This document shows, one piece after another, positions 34,028-44,228 of a stretch of 64,000 nucleotides of DNA; within the stretch, counting starts at the first letter, position 1; each line of letters starts with the position of its first letter. Below the pieces are notes generated by a model, which saw nothing but the letters and a program-made list of their open reading frames with translations, had not been told where the DNA came from and made no database searches. Where the stretch lies: positions 30,380,381-30,444,380 of the forward strand of contig NC_091325.1 in assembly GCF_038502225.1 (NCBI RefSeq), in the 5' to 3' direction. The position numbers and the translations under genes were made by a program. Source of the stretch: Cherax quadricarinatus. Taxonomy: Eukaryota; Arthropoda; Malacostraca; Decapoda; Parastacidae.

Positions 34028-35702
34028 CAGGCTAAGGAAGGAAGGAGGAGAGACAACAAGAAATGACCGTGAAGTATGTGAAGAACTCAACAAGAGATTC
34101 AAAGAAGTGTTCACAGAGGTGACAGAAGGGACTCCAGAAAGACGGAGAGGTGGGGCACACCACCAAGTGCTGGACACAGTGCACACAACCGAGGAAGAAG
34201 TGAAGAGGCTTCTGAGTGAGCTAGATACCTCAAAGGCAATGGGGCCAGATAACATCTCCCCATGGGTATTGAGAGAGGGAGCAGAGGCGCTATGTGTACC
34301 CCTAACAACAATATTCAATACATCTATCGAAACAGGGAGATTGCCTGAGGCATGGAAGACAGCAAATGTAGTCCCAATCTTTAAAAAAGGAGACAGACAT
34401 GAAGCATTAAACTACAGACCAGTGTCACTGACATGTATAGTATGCAAAATCATGGAGAAGATTATCAGGAGAAGAGTGGTGGAACACCTAGAAAGGAATG
34501 ATCTCATCAACAGCAGCCAACATGGTTTCAGGGACGGGAAATCCTGTGTCACAAACCTACTGGAGTTCTATGACATGGTGACAGCAGTAAGACAAGAGAG
34601 AGAGGGGTGGGTGGATTGCATTTTCTTGGACTGCAAGAAGGCGTTTGACACAGTTCCACACAAGAGATTGGTGCAAAAACTGGAGGACCAAGCAGGGATA
34701 ACAGGGAAGGCACTACAATGGATCAGGGAATACTTGTCAGGAAGACAGCAGCGAGTCATGGTACGTGGCGAGGTGTCAGAGTGGGCACCTGTGACCAGCG
34801 GGGTCCCGCAGGGGTCAGTCCTAGGACCAGTGCTGTTTCTGGTATTTGTGAACGACATGACGGAAGGAATAGACTCTGAGGTGTCCCTGTTTGCAGATGA
34901 CGTGAAGTTGATGAGAAGAATTCACTCGATCGAAGACCAGGCAGAACTACAAAGGGATCTGGACAGGCTGCAGACCTGGTCCAGCAATTGGCTCCTGGAG
35001 TTCAATCCCACCAAGTGCAAAGTCATGAAGATTGGGGAAGGGCAAAGAAGGCCGCAGACGGAGTACAGTCTAGGGGGTCATAGACTACAAACCTCACTCA
35101 AGGAAAAAGATCTTGGGGTGAGTATAACACCAGGCACATCTCCTGAAGCGCACATCAACCAAATAACTGCTGCAGCATATGGGCGCCTAGCAAACCTCAG
35201 AACAGCATTCCGACATCTTAATAAGGAATCATTCAGGACCCTGTACACCGTGTATGTTAGGCCCATATTGGAGTATGCGGCACCAGTTTGGAACCCACAC
35301 CTAGCCAAGCACGTGAAGAAACTAGAGAAAGTGCAAAGGTTTGCAACAAGACTAGTCCCAGAGCTAAGAGGTATGTCCTACGAGGAGAGGTTAAGGGAAA
35401 TCAACCTGACGACACTGGAGGACAGGAGAGATAGGGGGGACATGATAACGACATACAAAATACTGAGAGGAATTGACAAGGTGGACAAAGACAGGATGTT
35501 CCAGAGATTGGACACAGTAACAAGGGGACACAGTTGGAAGCTGAAGACACAGATGAATCACAGGGATGTTAGGAAGTATTTCTTCAGCCACAGAGTAGTC
35601 AGTAAGTGGAATAGTTTGGGAAGCGATGTAGTGGAGGCAGGATCCATACATAGCTTTAAGCAGAGGTATGATAAAGCTCACGGCTCAGGGAGAGTGACCT
35701 AG
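34027..35702 (+). CDS. Jockey/CR1-type LINE reverse transcriptase, uninterrupted
   Basis: About 558 codons without a stop; the frame is open back to 33810, but the first about 72 residues come from the CA tract and an unrelated tail. In order: EGTPERRRGGAHHQVLD, KAMGPDNISPWVLRE, WKTANVVPIFKKGD, NYRPVSLTCIVCKI, DLINSSQHGFRDGKSC, CIFLDCKKAFDTVPH (catalytic Asp), TSGVPQGSVLGPVLFLVFVN, SLFADDVKL (catalytic DD at 34896-34901), LGVSITPG, VRPILEYAAPVWNP, and a C-terminal YFFSHRVVSKWNSLGSDVV. The stop is at 35700-35702. The endonuclease half is absent, so the copy is 5'-truncated and cannot move by itself, yet its RT shows no visible defect. It is the same family as 4125-7077. Confidence 0.85.
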
Positions 35703-35921
<219 letters not shown>

Positions 35922-35988
35922 ATAAGATCACAGTAAACAGGTGATTTCAGAATATGCAAAATAACCTCTGTGAAAGAATAGAGAAATT

Positions 35989-36022
35989 CCAAGCGCTTTC
36001 GTGACTACTCACATTATCAAGG
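35989..36022 (-). ncRNA. hammerhead-like motif, Penelope 3
   Basis: Minus strand: CTTGATAAT, hairpin GTGA-GTAG-TCAC, GAAAGCGCTT. Again U at core position 3 and A at position 8, one extra base before stem II, and a possible two-pair stem III (AG-CG-CU). Confidence 0.45.
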
Positions 36023-36225
36023 AGCAATGAAAGTAATGCATCAAAGGAAGGCATATAAAGGGTCTAGCCCACACCTCACTATCACATCCCACAACAAAGC
36101 AACACCTGACGTGCGACTCATATGAAAGGAAACACTGCAGCAGGCCCACTGGCCCAACTAGACAGGTCCTTCACACAACCCACCAACAAACTATTCTACC
36201 CAAGAATTAAGAATTTTAAATTTTA

Positions 36226-36706
36226 TTATTTGTCCAATGTATTATTAAATTCTTCCCAAATTCTATTAATTATAAATGGAACTAATTTATGTAAACCAAA
36301 GGAAATATTCATATTATTGTCAGAACTGCTTTTTATGAAACAAGATTCAATTATATTCCTGTCAACCATGGACTTGCTTGATACAACTTTCTCAACTTTT
36401 TTGAAAATCAATTGGATGGATAAAATCTCTTACATGAATAAATAGAGCATTGGAATCTTGTCCAGTTCTAATGCTATATTTATGTTGTTTTAATCTTAGT
36501 TCGAGATTTTTACCAGTTTGACCGTAATAAACTTTATCGCAAATTTTACAAGGAATCTTATAGACACATTCGTCAGCATTTTGGGGGAATTCTTTATCAA
36601 AAGTCTTTTTTACTGTATCAAGATTTTTAAATACAACTTTGATATTAAAAGTTTTAAGAAGAGAAGGCATATCAACCAAGTTTTCATGGTAAGGGAGAAC
36701 CAACAT
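36226..36706 (-). pseudogene. GIY-YIG endonuclease end of Penelope 3
   Basis: Two frames: 36706-36392, with the VYKIPC...VYYGQTG core and LRLKQHKYSIRTG, then 36411-36226 with the C-terminal helices. The GIY-YIG core appears as VYK...YYG. The RT is missing, so this is a dead fragment. Confidence 0.7.
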
Positions 36707-36718
36707 ATTTTTAGTTGA

Positions 36719-36927
36719 GTAAGTTATGTTGTGTATCTTTATACGTATATGCTTCTAAACTGTTGTATTCTGAGCACCTCTGCAAAAACAGTGATAATGT
36801 GTAAGTGTGGTGAAAGTGTTGAATGATGATGAAAGTATTTTCTTTTTGGGGATTTTCTTTCTTTTTTTGGTCACCCTGCCTCGGTGGGAGACGACCTACT
36901 TGTTGTAGGAAAAAAAAAAAATAAAAA

Positions 36928-36987
<60 letters not shown>
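36719..36987 (+). mobile_element. retroelement 3' tail with poly(A) and (TA)n
   Basis: A stretch ending GTCACCCTGCCTCGGTGGGA, then an A-rich tail (36909-36936) and (TA)n (36937-36987). The phrase and its A-tail are typical of a common decapod interspersed repeat 3' end, which I recognise but cannot place in a clade. No protein. Confidence 0.5.
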
Positions 36988-36990
<3 letters not shown>

Positions 36991-37139
36991 ATTCCTGCAC
37001 CTTACTCAGATGAGCTTTTGCCTAAAAGCAAAGAAATGACCTTTCATTTCAATATCTTTTTAGAAAATGTCGCCCCTAAATGCATATTGCATGTAATATT
37101 AATAACAAATAAAACAGCTTACAACACCATTGTTATCAT
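36988..37139. other. short AT-rich spacer
   Basis: Nothing recognised between the (TA)n tract and the transposase-like remnant. Confidence 0.5.
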
Positions 37140-38100
37140 GTTTGTACATACTATATTACTACTTACTGCTTAGAATAAATCGAAGTTGCAGTTTGTTGCA
37201 GTTTCTGCAGGCAGCATACAGTTCCTGCATAACTTTCATTGCACGTTCAGCACACTGATTACTTCTTGGTATATTGAGTGCTGACAGCTCCTGCTTCCAG
37301 TGATTTTTCAATGAGTTCAGTGTTTTTTTAAGGTTTTAATAGTTCTGGCAAATTTTTGAAGTCATTTTCATGGTACATCTGATCAGTAAATCAATAATCT
37401 GTCCAGATGTATGAAATGAATCTGCTTATCTTCTCCATAGTCTTCCATCTTGTAGGTATAAGAATGAATGCAAGAATACCTAGAATGGCTCTTGAATTCC
37501 ACCTCACATTGCTGATCTTTGGAATTTTCTGAAAGTTAATCAAAGGGAAGTGACATTTTTCTTTAAAGAATCTAAACACTCGTGTTAGATGGCACAAAAA
37601 CTTTGCATTATCTCTCCATCCTGATTTATGGAGGATCTCTTCTGTTCCATTAATAAACTGTGCCTTTAGTTCCTCATAATTCTTCACCAGTTAGGATACA
37701 AATGGATACTCGATGTTTGGAGAACTGGTTTTAGCACCAAGATTTTATTTCATTATCAAATGGAGATTCCTGTCCAGAACGTGATGCTGACAACTGGTAA
37801 ACTGTGGTTTGCTAATCCCTTTCTCTGAGAACATTCGTTGCAGTTTAACAACAGCTCCACTCTTTTTCCCTGTGTTAACGTTTGTTGAATCAGCAATGAT
37901 CAACTTTATTGCATTCCATAAGTTGTATCCATCAGTAACTTTTGCCATTCCTTCAGCAACAGTCTTGTCATCTTGCAAATGCAGTGCATCAATGTTTTAC
38001 TTCAGTTCAGTTTTTGGTCCAGATATCTCTGTTCTTCTTTATGGTTGTATCACTTTTCTTGTGACATAATTAATTCTGAATTTCTGAAACAGATATAACA
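37140..38100 (-). pseudogene. transposase-like protein remnant
   Basis: Two minus-strand frames, 37978-37745 and 37687-37391. The first has IIADSTNVNTGKKSGAVVKL and FTSCQHHVLDRNLHL. The second has a KISNVRWNSRAILGILAFIL block. The pattern D-(S/T)-T-x-x-N-T-G...KSGA...C-x-HH followed by a later RW is one I associate with uncharacterised, transposase-like proteins in arthropods, possibly hAT-related; this is inference. No terminal inverted repeats were found. Stops and frame changes show decay. Confidence 0.45.
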
Positions 38101-38570
38101 GGAATAAGTTGATTTGTTTGCTCATAAAACTTTTTATATATAACAGGATTTGGATTGTTCTACAAACTTCTATACGGTTTCATAAATTTCTTAACAGATC
38201 TAGAAACTGTAAAAGTTTACAGTGACACGAATGTCAAATATTAACAATAAAACCCACCGTGTTAGGCTATACCTGTAAATATATTTTCAGACAAGTGGTG
38301 CTGACTGATACACTCCTCTGTGAAGTACAATGAGAAAATGATAACAACAGTAGTAGACGCTTGTATAAAGAGTTGACAATTAGTAATTTTCTGAGTTCTT
38401 AGTTATGAGAGTAACGCTGATATATGGTGATTCATAGTTTTTATTTAGCGGTGACCTTTTTTGTAAACTGAGAGGAATTAGGGACTTTGTCATTGATTTT
38501 AAACAAAAGTTCATCGATTTATGACACAAGAGATGTTTTATATGGAAAAAAGTAAAAAAAGTTATAATCC
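38101..38570. other. AT-rich sequence, nothing recognised
   Basis: No open frame or motif of note before the (TA)n tract. Confidence 0.5.
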
Positions 38571-38571
38571 T

Positions 38572-38646
<75 letters not shown>
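38571..38646. repeat. (TA)n microsatellite
   Basis: Pure AT dinucleotide repeat of about 75 bp. Confidence 0.95.
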
Positions 38647-38650
<4 letters not shown>

Positions 38651-38699
38651 TTTGTGTGGTCAAGAGACCACACAAAATACATTTCACTTTATCCACTGA

Positions 38700-39053
38700 G
38701 CCATTGATCCTACAGACAATATGAGCCTAGTGAACTAGATTTGTTTCGTGTTGTGAGGACACTCGTGGCAGTGGCATGCTCAAGGATTAATTTCAGCCTC
38801 CTCTTGTTCGAATACCCGCCTCAACAAGCAGTCTGTTTACCAATGAAACCACGAAACAAGTGATTTTGAATAATTTTCGAAACTGCAGCATGCCAGGGTT
38901 CGACCCCGGGGAACCACTGCAAGATCTCTGCGCAAGAGGGGGAAAAAAAAAAGACGAACTATACCCCACACCTGGGGATGGGAGGCCAACGCCGGGTCAC
39001 CAACTGGAGAAAACCTGGGCGGGGAGTACCGGCGAGCCTCATCGAATCAACTG
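38700..39053 (+). mobile_element. possible tRNA-like SINE fragments
   Basis: Two B-box-like stretches lie on the plus strand: TTGTTCGAATACCCGCC (about 38807) and AGGGTTCGACCCCGGGG (about 38896-38912). The second is followed by an A-run (38943-38952) and GC-rich text (GCCAACGCCGGGTCACC). No A box or repeat partner in this window supports a full SINE. Confidence 0.35.
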
Positions 39054-39290
39054 GTGACTGTGGATCGCTCTGTTGAAGAAAATGTAGATGAAAACGCAAG
39101 AACACCTGACGATGGGAAGGTTATCGTAAGAAACAGCGTGAAGGATTCCAAGAAAACCAGCAAAGACCTACAGAGAGATTTAGCTTCAGCTAATTCTTCA
39201 ACTGATCGACGAAGGGTATTTGAAATTAGCAGATCTGCCAGAAAACCTTTAAAGAAACAATCTCTGACTGCTCCTATAAAGTACAAATAG
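39054..39290 (+). CDS. hypothetical hydrophilic ORF, 78 codons
   Basis: Open frame rich in Lys, Arg, Ser and Asp (DRSVEENVDENARTPDDGK, SKKTSKDLQRDL). It has a stop at 39288-39290 and no recognised domain. It is not repetitive and not from an obvious transposon, which is unusual in this window. It could be an exon end or a chance frame; the frame is open upstream of the ATG. I see no clear splice signal that decides. Confidence 0.2.
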   Translation: MTVDRSVEENVDENARTPDDGKVIVRNSVKDSKKTSKDLQRDLASANSSTDRRRVFEISRSARKPLKKQSLTAPIKYK

Positions 39291-39639
39291 CTGTGGTATG
39301 ATACCCATTTAAAGAGATCTGTTTAAAAGACTGGTTAATAATTTGTTGAGTTCCTCGTTACATTTCCTTTTAACCTTCAGAAACAATGATTTGTTTACTT
39401 TTAACCTATTTGTTTGAAAAAAAAAATGACGCTAATGACTTTGATTTTCTATTACTTACTTTCGTTGTGACCTACTTAAGTATTTATTTCTGGAATTAAG
39501 CCAGAATCTGTATAAAAACACAAGAAATAATACTATATACATTTGTCACTGACAGTGAGCCTACAGGAGTAATTATTTATTTGTAGTATCTTAGCCACAG
39601 TTTTATTACTCTAAATATCTAAAGAAACCTTTTAGGATG
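39291..39639. other. AT-rich sequence, nothing recognised
   Basis: No open frame or motif of note before the 13-bp array. Confidence 0.5.
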
Positions 39640-39882
39640 AATGAGTAAGATACATAAGTAAGATACACAAGTAAGATACATAAGTAAGATACATAAGTAA
39701 GATACATAAGTAAGATACACAAGTAAGATACATAAGTAAGATACATAAGTAAGATACATAAGTAAGATACATAAGTAAGATACATAAGTAATATACATAA
39801 GTAAGATACATAAGTAAGATACATAAGTAAGATACATAAGTAAGATACATAAGTAAGATACATAAGTAAGATACATAAGTAA
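39640..39882. repeat. 13-bp tandem repeat, about 18 copies
   Basis: Unit ATAAGTAAGATAC, with rare variants (ACAAG, AATATAC). 13 bp is not a multiple of 3, and all minus frames are open, producing YLTYVSYLCILLM readings. It abuts a Penelope-type terminal motif. Confidence 0.95.
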
Positions 39883-39960
39883 GAAGCCTACTGTGTAGGC
39901 GAAACGTTTCAACAAAAACGATACCCAACTTTTGCACATACGTCTTAATTATAAGCTTTA
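39883..39960 (+). ncRNA. Penelope-type terminal motif without its element
   Basis: GTAAGAAGCCTACTGTGTAGGCGAAACG contains the hairpin GCCTAC-TGT-GTAGGC followed by GAAACG, as in Penelope 1 (GCCCAC-TGT-GTGGGC-GAAACG). The part that would hold the TTGANAA core is replaced by the 13-bp array. No RT or GIY-YIG sequence is nearby, so it is a 3' end remnant. Confidence 0.4.
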
Positions 39961-40074
39961 ACAATCCTTTGAAAAAGTTATTTTGGAAACCATGTCCACA
40001 TCCAGCTTATAAGGATAATTCCCTCTCTATGCATAATTCCTTAACCTCATAAAATCGGCCTAAAATTCTCAAAT

Positions 40075-40340
40075 GTAGTTGCTGTTTTCCATGCTATGTT
40101 CTTGCTGGTTCGATTGTATAGCGGAACAAACTAGGGTGAGTTTCATTAAGATCTGACATTGGTTTTCATGATATAGCATGAGAAGATGTACAGGGGAATG
40201 GGGATATGTGATACGTGTGATACAGTGTTGATGCGCCTCAGCATGAGCCTGGCACCACTGAATAATGACAAAGATGTGGGAAAGGAAGGCATCTACAGAG
40301 ACGAAGCCAAGACTAAGATTCATACAAGGAAAGTCTGGTT
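40075..40340 (-). repeat. ACTTTCC...GTCTCTGTAGATGCC repeat, copy a
   Basis: On the minus strand from about 40340: ACTTTCCTTGTATGAATCTT, then GGCTTCGTCTCTGTAGATGCC. Copies b (54740-54813, minus) and c (57640-57725, plus) match over about 60 bases. Here it abuts the broken 5' edge of Tx1-type copy 2. Its conceptual translation keeps LSLGFVSVDA in copies a and c, but no family is recognised. Confidence 0.6.
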
Positions 40341-42215
40341 GAATCCTCCTTAACATACTTAAGGCGGCTGAGGTAATGGGAGAGCAGCAACGGACGGCAG
40401 TTGTGGTGTTGATACCGAAAGGGGAGCAGTCAACGGTAATGGATTATCGGGCACTTTCGCTTATGTGTGGAGATTATAAGTTGTTCGCGAGAATATTAGG
40501 GAACAGAATCAAGAGGGTGATAGGCAAGGTAATTGATAGGGGGCAATATGGGTTGCCAGGAAGGTCAATGTATGAAGGGCATGGCATGGTTCGAGAATTT
40601 AGAGTTGGGTGATGGAGGTGTATTGGCGTTAGATTGGAAGGCTGCTTATAATAGTGTGGAAAGGGAAGCGTTGTGGAGGTTCATGCGTTGGCAAGGTTTT
40701 GGGGAAGAAATAATATCTTGGGCAAAATTATTGTATCAGGGGGCGTCGATGAGGGTGCAGGGTAACGGGAGGCTAGGAGTTAAAATACAGATGCGACGGG
40801 GACTGCGCCAAGGTTGCCCATTATCGCAAATATTGTTTGCGTGTATACAGGATCCATTTTATAGGGCCATTCGGAGGTGTGTTGCGGGAGGTGGGGAGGG
40901 TAATGACCGGGGGGAGGGGGGCTGGTATCGTAGGTTATGTGGATGACACGACTGTTTTGGTGAGAGGTAATAGGGACTTGCTTAGGGTGGGTAAGGTGGT
41001 GGATGTGTTTGGGGAGGCTTCGGGGATGAAAATTAATGTTGAGAAGACTGAGTTTCTAGACCTAAGGGATAGTACACATGGGGATGAGGTGGTTGGTTGT
41101 GGGTGGAAGGTGGTAGATCAACTATTGATATGTGGGATAATTTATGTGAGAAATACACGGGTGGCTCAAGAGATGAATTCGGTGCTAATAGTGGATGGAG
41201 TATTGAAAAGACTTGGTGGTTTGAGGGCGGGGCAACTAACGCTGCATCGAAGAGTAATAGTGACGAACGTGCTATTGTACAGCAAGTTATGGCATGTGGT
41301 TGTCATGTACCCGCTGATGCGACGCACGGTGAAACGTTTACAACATGGGGTTTTTAGGTTTATGTGGGGATCGGGCTGCGAATGGTTAAGTAGAGCGGTG
41401 TTAACACTTCCGGTCAGTCGGGGAGGGCTGGGGCTTATACCTATGGAAAAAAGGATGATGAGCGTGTACCTAAAACGAACGTTTATAAGGGAGGGGGGCG
41501 GGAGGGGAGGTGGACTTGTGAGAGTACGTAAGGATATGCAACGGTGGTAGGGGGGTAGGGATTTAATAGTTGGTGAGGCCATGTTGAGGTTTTTAATGAC
41601 AGTGGGGGACCCGTCGTGTGTTAAATTGAGGGTCCTCGAAGGAGTGGAAGGTAGGTCAGTGGTGGCTGCTGTTGAAGGGGCATACCCTATGTATGCGTGG
41701 AACGAAATATGGACGCGTCTAAAACAAATACGTGTAAAACCGGGTGTTCGGGAGGTAATGTTTAGATTTTTACATGGGATTTTGCCGTCTGGGGTTGTCC
41801 TATTCAACAGGAGGATAAGGGAGGGAGGGGAATGTAGAGAGTGTGGAAGCATGGAGACAATTTTTCATGGGGTATATTTTTTGTGACTGTATAGAAGTTG
41901 TGCGGGTCTGGTTAGGAAAGGTGTTTAGGTTAGTGGGTGGGGGAGGGTTGCAGGTGTTGCGGGCTTTATTTGGATATAGGTGGGGCGAGTAAGATGGTGG
42001 AGAAAGCAGTGGCGTATTTGGTCACAGATTTTATTTATACGTCATGGGCCATGAGGGAGGTGGGCGTGGATGAGAGGATAAAGGTGTTAGCTGCGACATT
42101 TTACAGAACTAAGTGTCGTAATAGGGAAATTTATGGAGGGAGTTGGGAGACTGGTTTTTCTGAGGGCTATCAGAGTTTTAGGTTGAGGGATTTATGGGAT
42201 TTACGTGCAATGTAA
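40341..42215 (+). pseudogene. L1/Tx1-type LINE copy 2, RT 3' half
   Basis: Plus-strand RT in several frame segments: EQQRTAVVVLIPKGEQ, DYRALSLMCGDYKLFARI, GQYGLPGRSMYEG (40376-40612); LALDWKAAYNSVEREALWRF (catalytic Asp), GLRQGCPLSQILFACIQDP (40533-40946); GIVGYVDDTTVLVRG (catalytic DD) through GSGCEWLSRAVL (40837-41550); a TAG at about 41548; then MLRFLMTVGDPSCVK to RECGSMETIFHGVYF (41581-41886); and YLVTDFIYTSWAM (41937-42215). The shift near 40910-40921 lies in G6 runs. It is missing everything before LFN...EQQRT. Same family as 8448-10440 and 54782-57445. Confidence 0.8.
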
Positions 42216-43261
42216 GGGGTCGCGGTGGGCTGGCTTCCCGAGAAGGATATTGTGAAAGGGTTAGTGTGGAAGAGAATAAATATAGTACCGAAACATAAGT
42301 GCCTTTGACTGTGTGATGAGCGGGTTGTGTTGTGAACGATAAAAGTTCTTCAATTTAATTATTAATTATGTAACTGACAAAGGACGACAGATGTCGTAGT
42401 GTGATGGAATATTATATATCTGAAACGAAATTACTGGTGTGTGTGAAATGACATGACAATGTGGGTGCACTGTGTGAATGCGAAATCTACATATAAACAT
42501 GAAGTATTGAGTGTGGTAGGAAGGCATCAGTATTTATCGACGTGTGACTGTCATGCACTGTTATGTATTATGCTAACAGACTTACATCTTAGTAGTGGTT
42601 TTAATGGCATGGGTGAAATATTTTTAGAAAGCTTGACTCATCCTGTGTTCTTATTACATATTGTTTTTTCATGGAAGCTCTATAGAGCCCGTAGGTTTAG
42701 GTAACCTTTGAGTTAACATGTATTATAGGCTATTTGATGGATGACATAGGATTAGGTTTTTGTTTGTTTTACTGGTCGTGTTGTAAAGTGTATGCAACAT
42801 ATGTATATATTTATACCTTCCTCGAGAAGGTGATATGTTTGGGTGTTTAGTAGATATACGTTGTACATGAATCATGTAGAATTTATTTTTATATTATATC
42901 AATACATTGAGTTATACTGAACGTGTCATGTTGTTCAATATGGAATAATTCAAGCATTTCATACAATATACAGTTACATATAAAGATTGCTACGTGTCAG
43001 GTGGCTTGACACGCAAAAAGGGGGAGGGGGGTAGTGTTTTCAAAATGTAAGGTGTACATTCCATGGCAGGATGTACAATCAGGAATTAGATGTACTTGCC
43101 AAGGGGTCTTTAGGTTAGATTTAGTGTTCCAGGCATAATGTCATTACTTCAAGGATTGGAATGGTCATTGTTTACTGTACAGATTTGTGTCTTTCAGATG
43201 TAATATGTTAATTGGAAAGTACATGTACTATGCAGAATTTTTCACCACTGTTTTCGCTATG
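42216..43261 (+). mobile_element. 3' UTR of Tx1-type LINE copy 2, first part
   Basis: Non-coding DNA after the RT stop. It is interrupted at 43261 by an LTR retrotransposon and continues at 50180-50236 to the family's A-rich end. A G-rich patch (GGGGGAGGGGGG) lies at about 43020. Confidence 0.65.
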
Positions 43262-44134
43262 TGTGAAGGCTTACTCAGCCCTGTAACAACTTCAGACAGT
43301 ATTACTCAGGCTGGCTCCTCCTCAGGAAAATTAATGAATAGAAAAAGAAATAATAATTCACAAAGATAAACACTTTATTATTTATTAAATCAAACATAAA
43401 ACAATAAAACATGAAAGGTATATCCTATTTGAAAGAAAAATGAAAAATGAAATGAATAAAATAACATTTGAACTCAACGCTAATATCTACAGGGGTGTCT
43501 GGTGTTGGTGACACTGTTGTTGAAATCGGAGCCGTTGCTGATGATGGGGGGGGGGTCGCAGGTGTTGGTGACCATCCACTGGCTAGTTCTTCACAGTATA
43601 CCAGTGAGTAATCTCTTCCGATGACAGGAAAGCAGGTTCTTTACCGCTGCAATGATGTGGGGTTACGTCCTGCAATTTCATACAGGTGCACAGGTACTTA
43701 AATCCAAAATGGGGAAGTCTCTGGACGTTAGTCCTTCTCCTGTTCTTCTCGATGATTGACAGGTGACCCTCACTGTCATCCAAGAGTAGTGTTGGGAGCT
43801 GTGAGTAGAGTGATTTACTGTTTGACCAGAGCCCCACATGTCACCTTTCGGGGGGGGGGGGAAGAAGGAGGGGAAGGGATAGCGGGAGCTAGACTGACCC
43901 TACCTTAACAAGCAGCTGGCAGTCAAACTATCACTTTCAGGGAGGGGGAAAAAAAGGCGGGAAAAACGGCAGCTTGACTTACCCTACCTTAACTAGTAGC
44001 CGGCAATGAAACTATCACTTTCGGGGAGGGGGGAAGAAAGGCGGGAGCGTGACTTACTCTACCTTAACTAGTAGCCGGTAATGAAACTATTGTTACTATA
44101 TCGCTACTCCTATCTATTGAACTTTTCCCTCACA
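43262..44134 (-). repeat. 3' LTR (left) of the Gmr1-like element
   Basis: 873 bp. It contains three copies of an about 78-bp subrepeat (phrase CCTACCTTAACTAGTAGCCGG) against two in the other LTR, which explains the length difference. A G10 run lies at 43849-43860. Confidence 0.9.
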
Positions 44135-44147
44135 CTCCCCCATACCA
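44135..44147 (-). promoter_or_regulatory. polypurine tract
   Basis: Minus strand GGTATGGGGGAG immediately before the 3' LTR; the expected priming site for plus-strand DNA synthesis. Confidence 0.75.
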
Positions 44148-44228
44148 AGACTTATAGTCAAGGAGTATAAGAAGAATAGGCTAGGAAAAAGTTCTAATAT
44201 GTGGAAGTCGCGTAAGGCAACAAATCTT

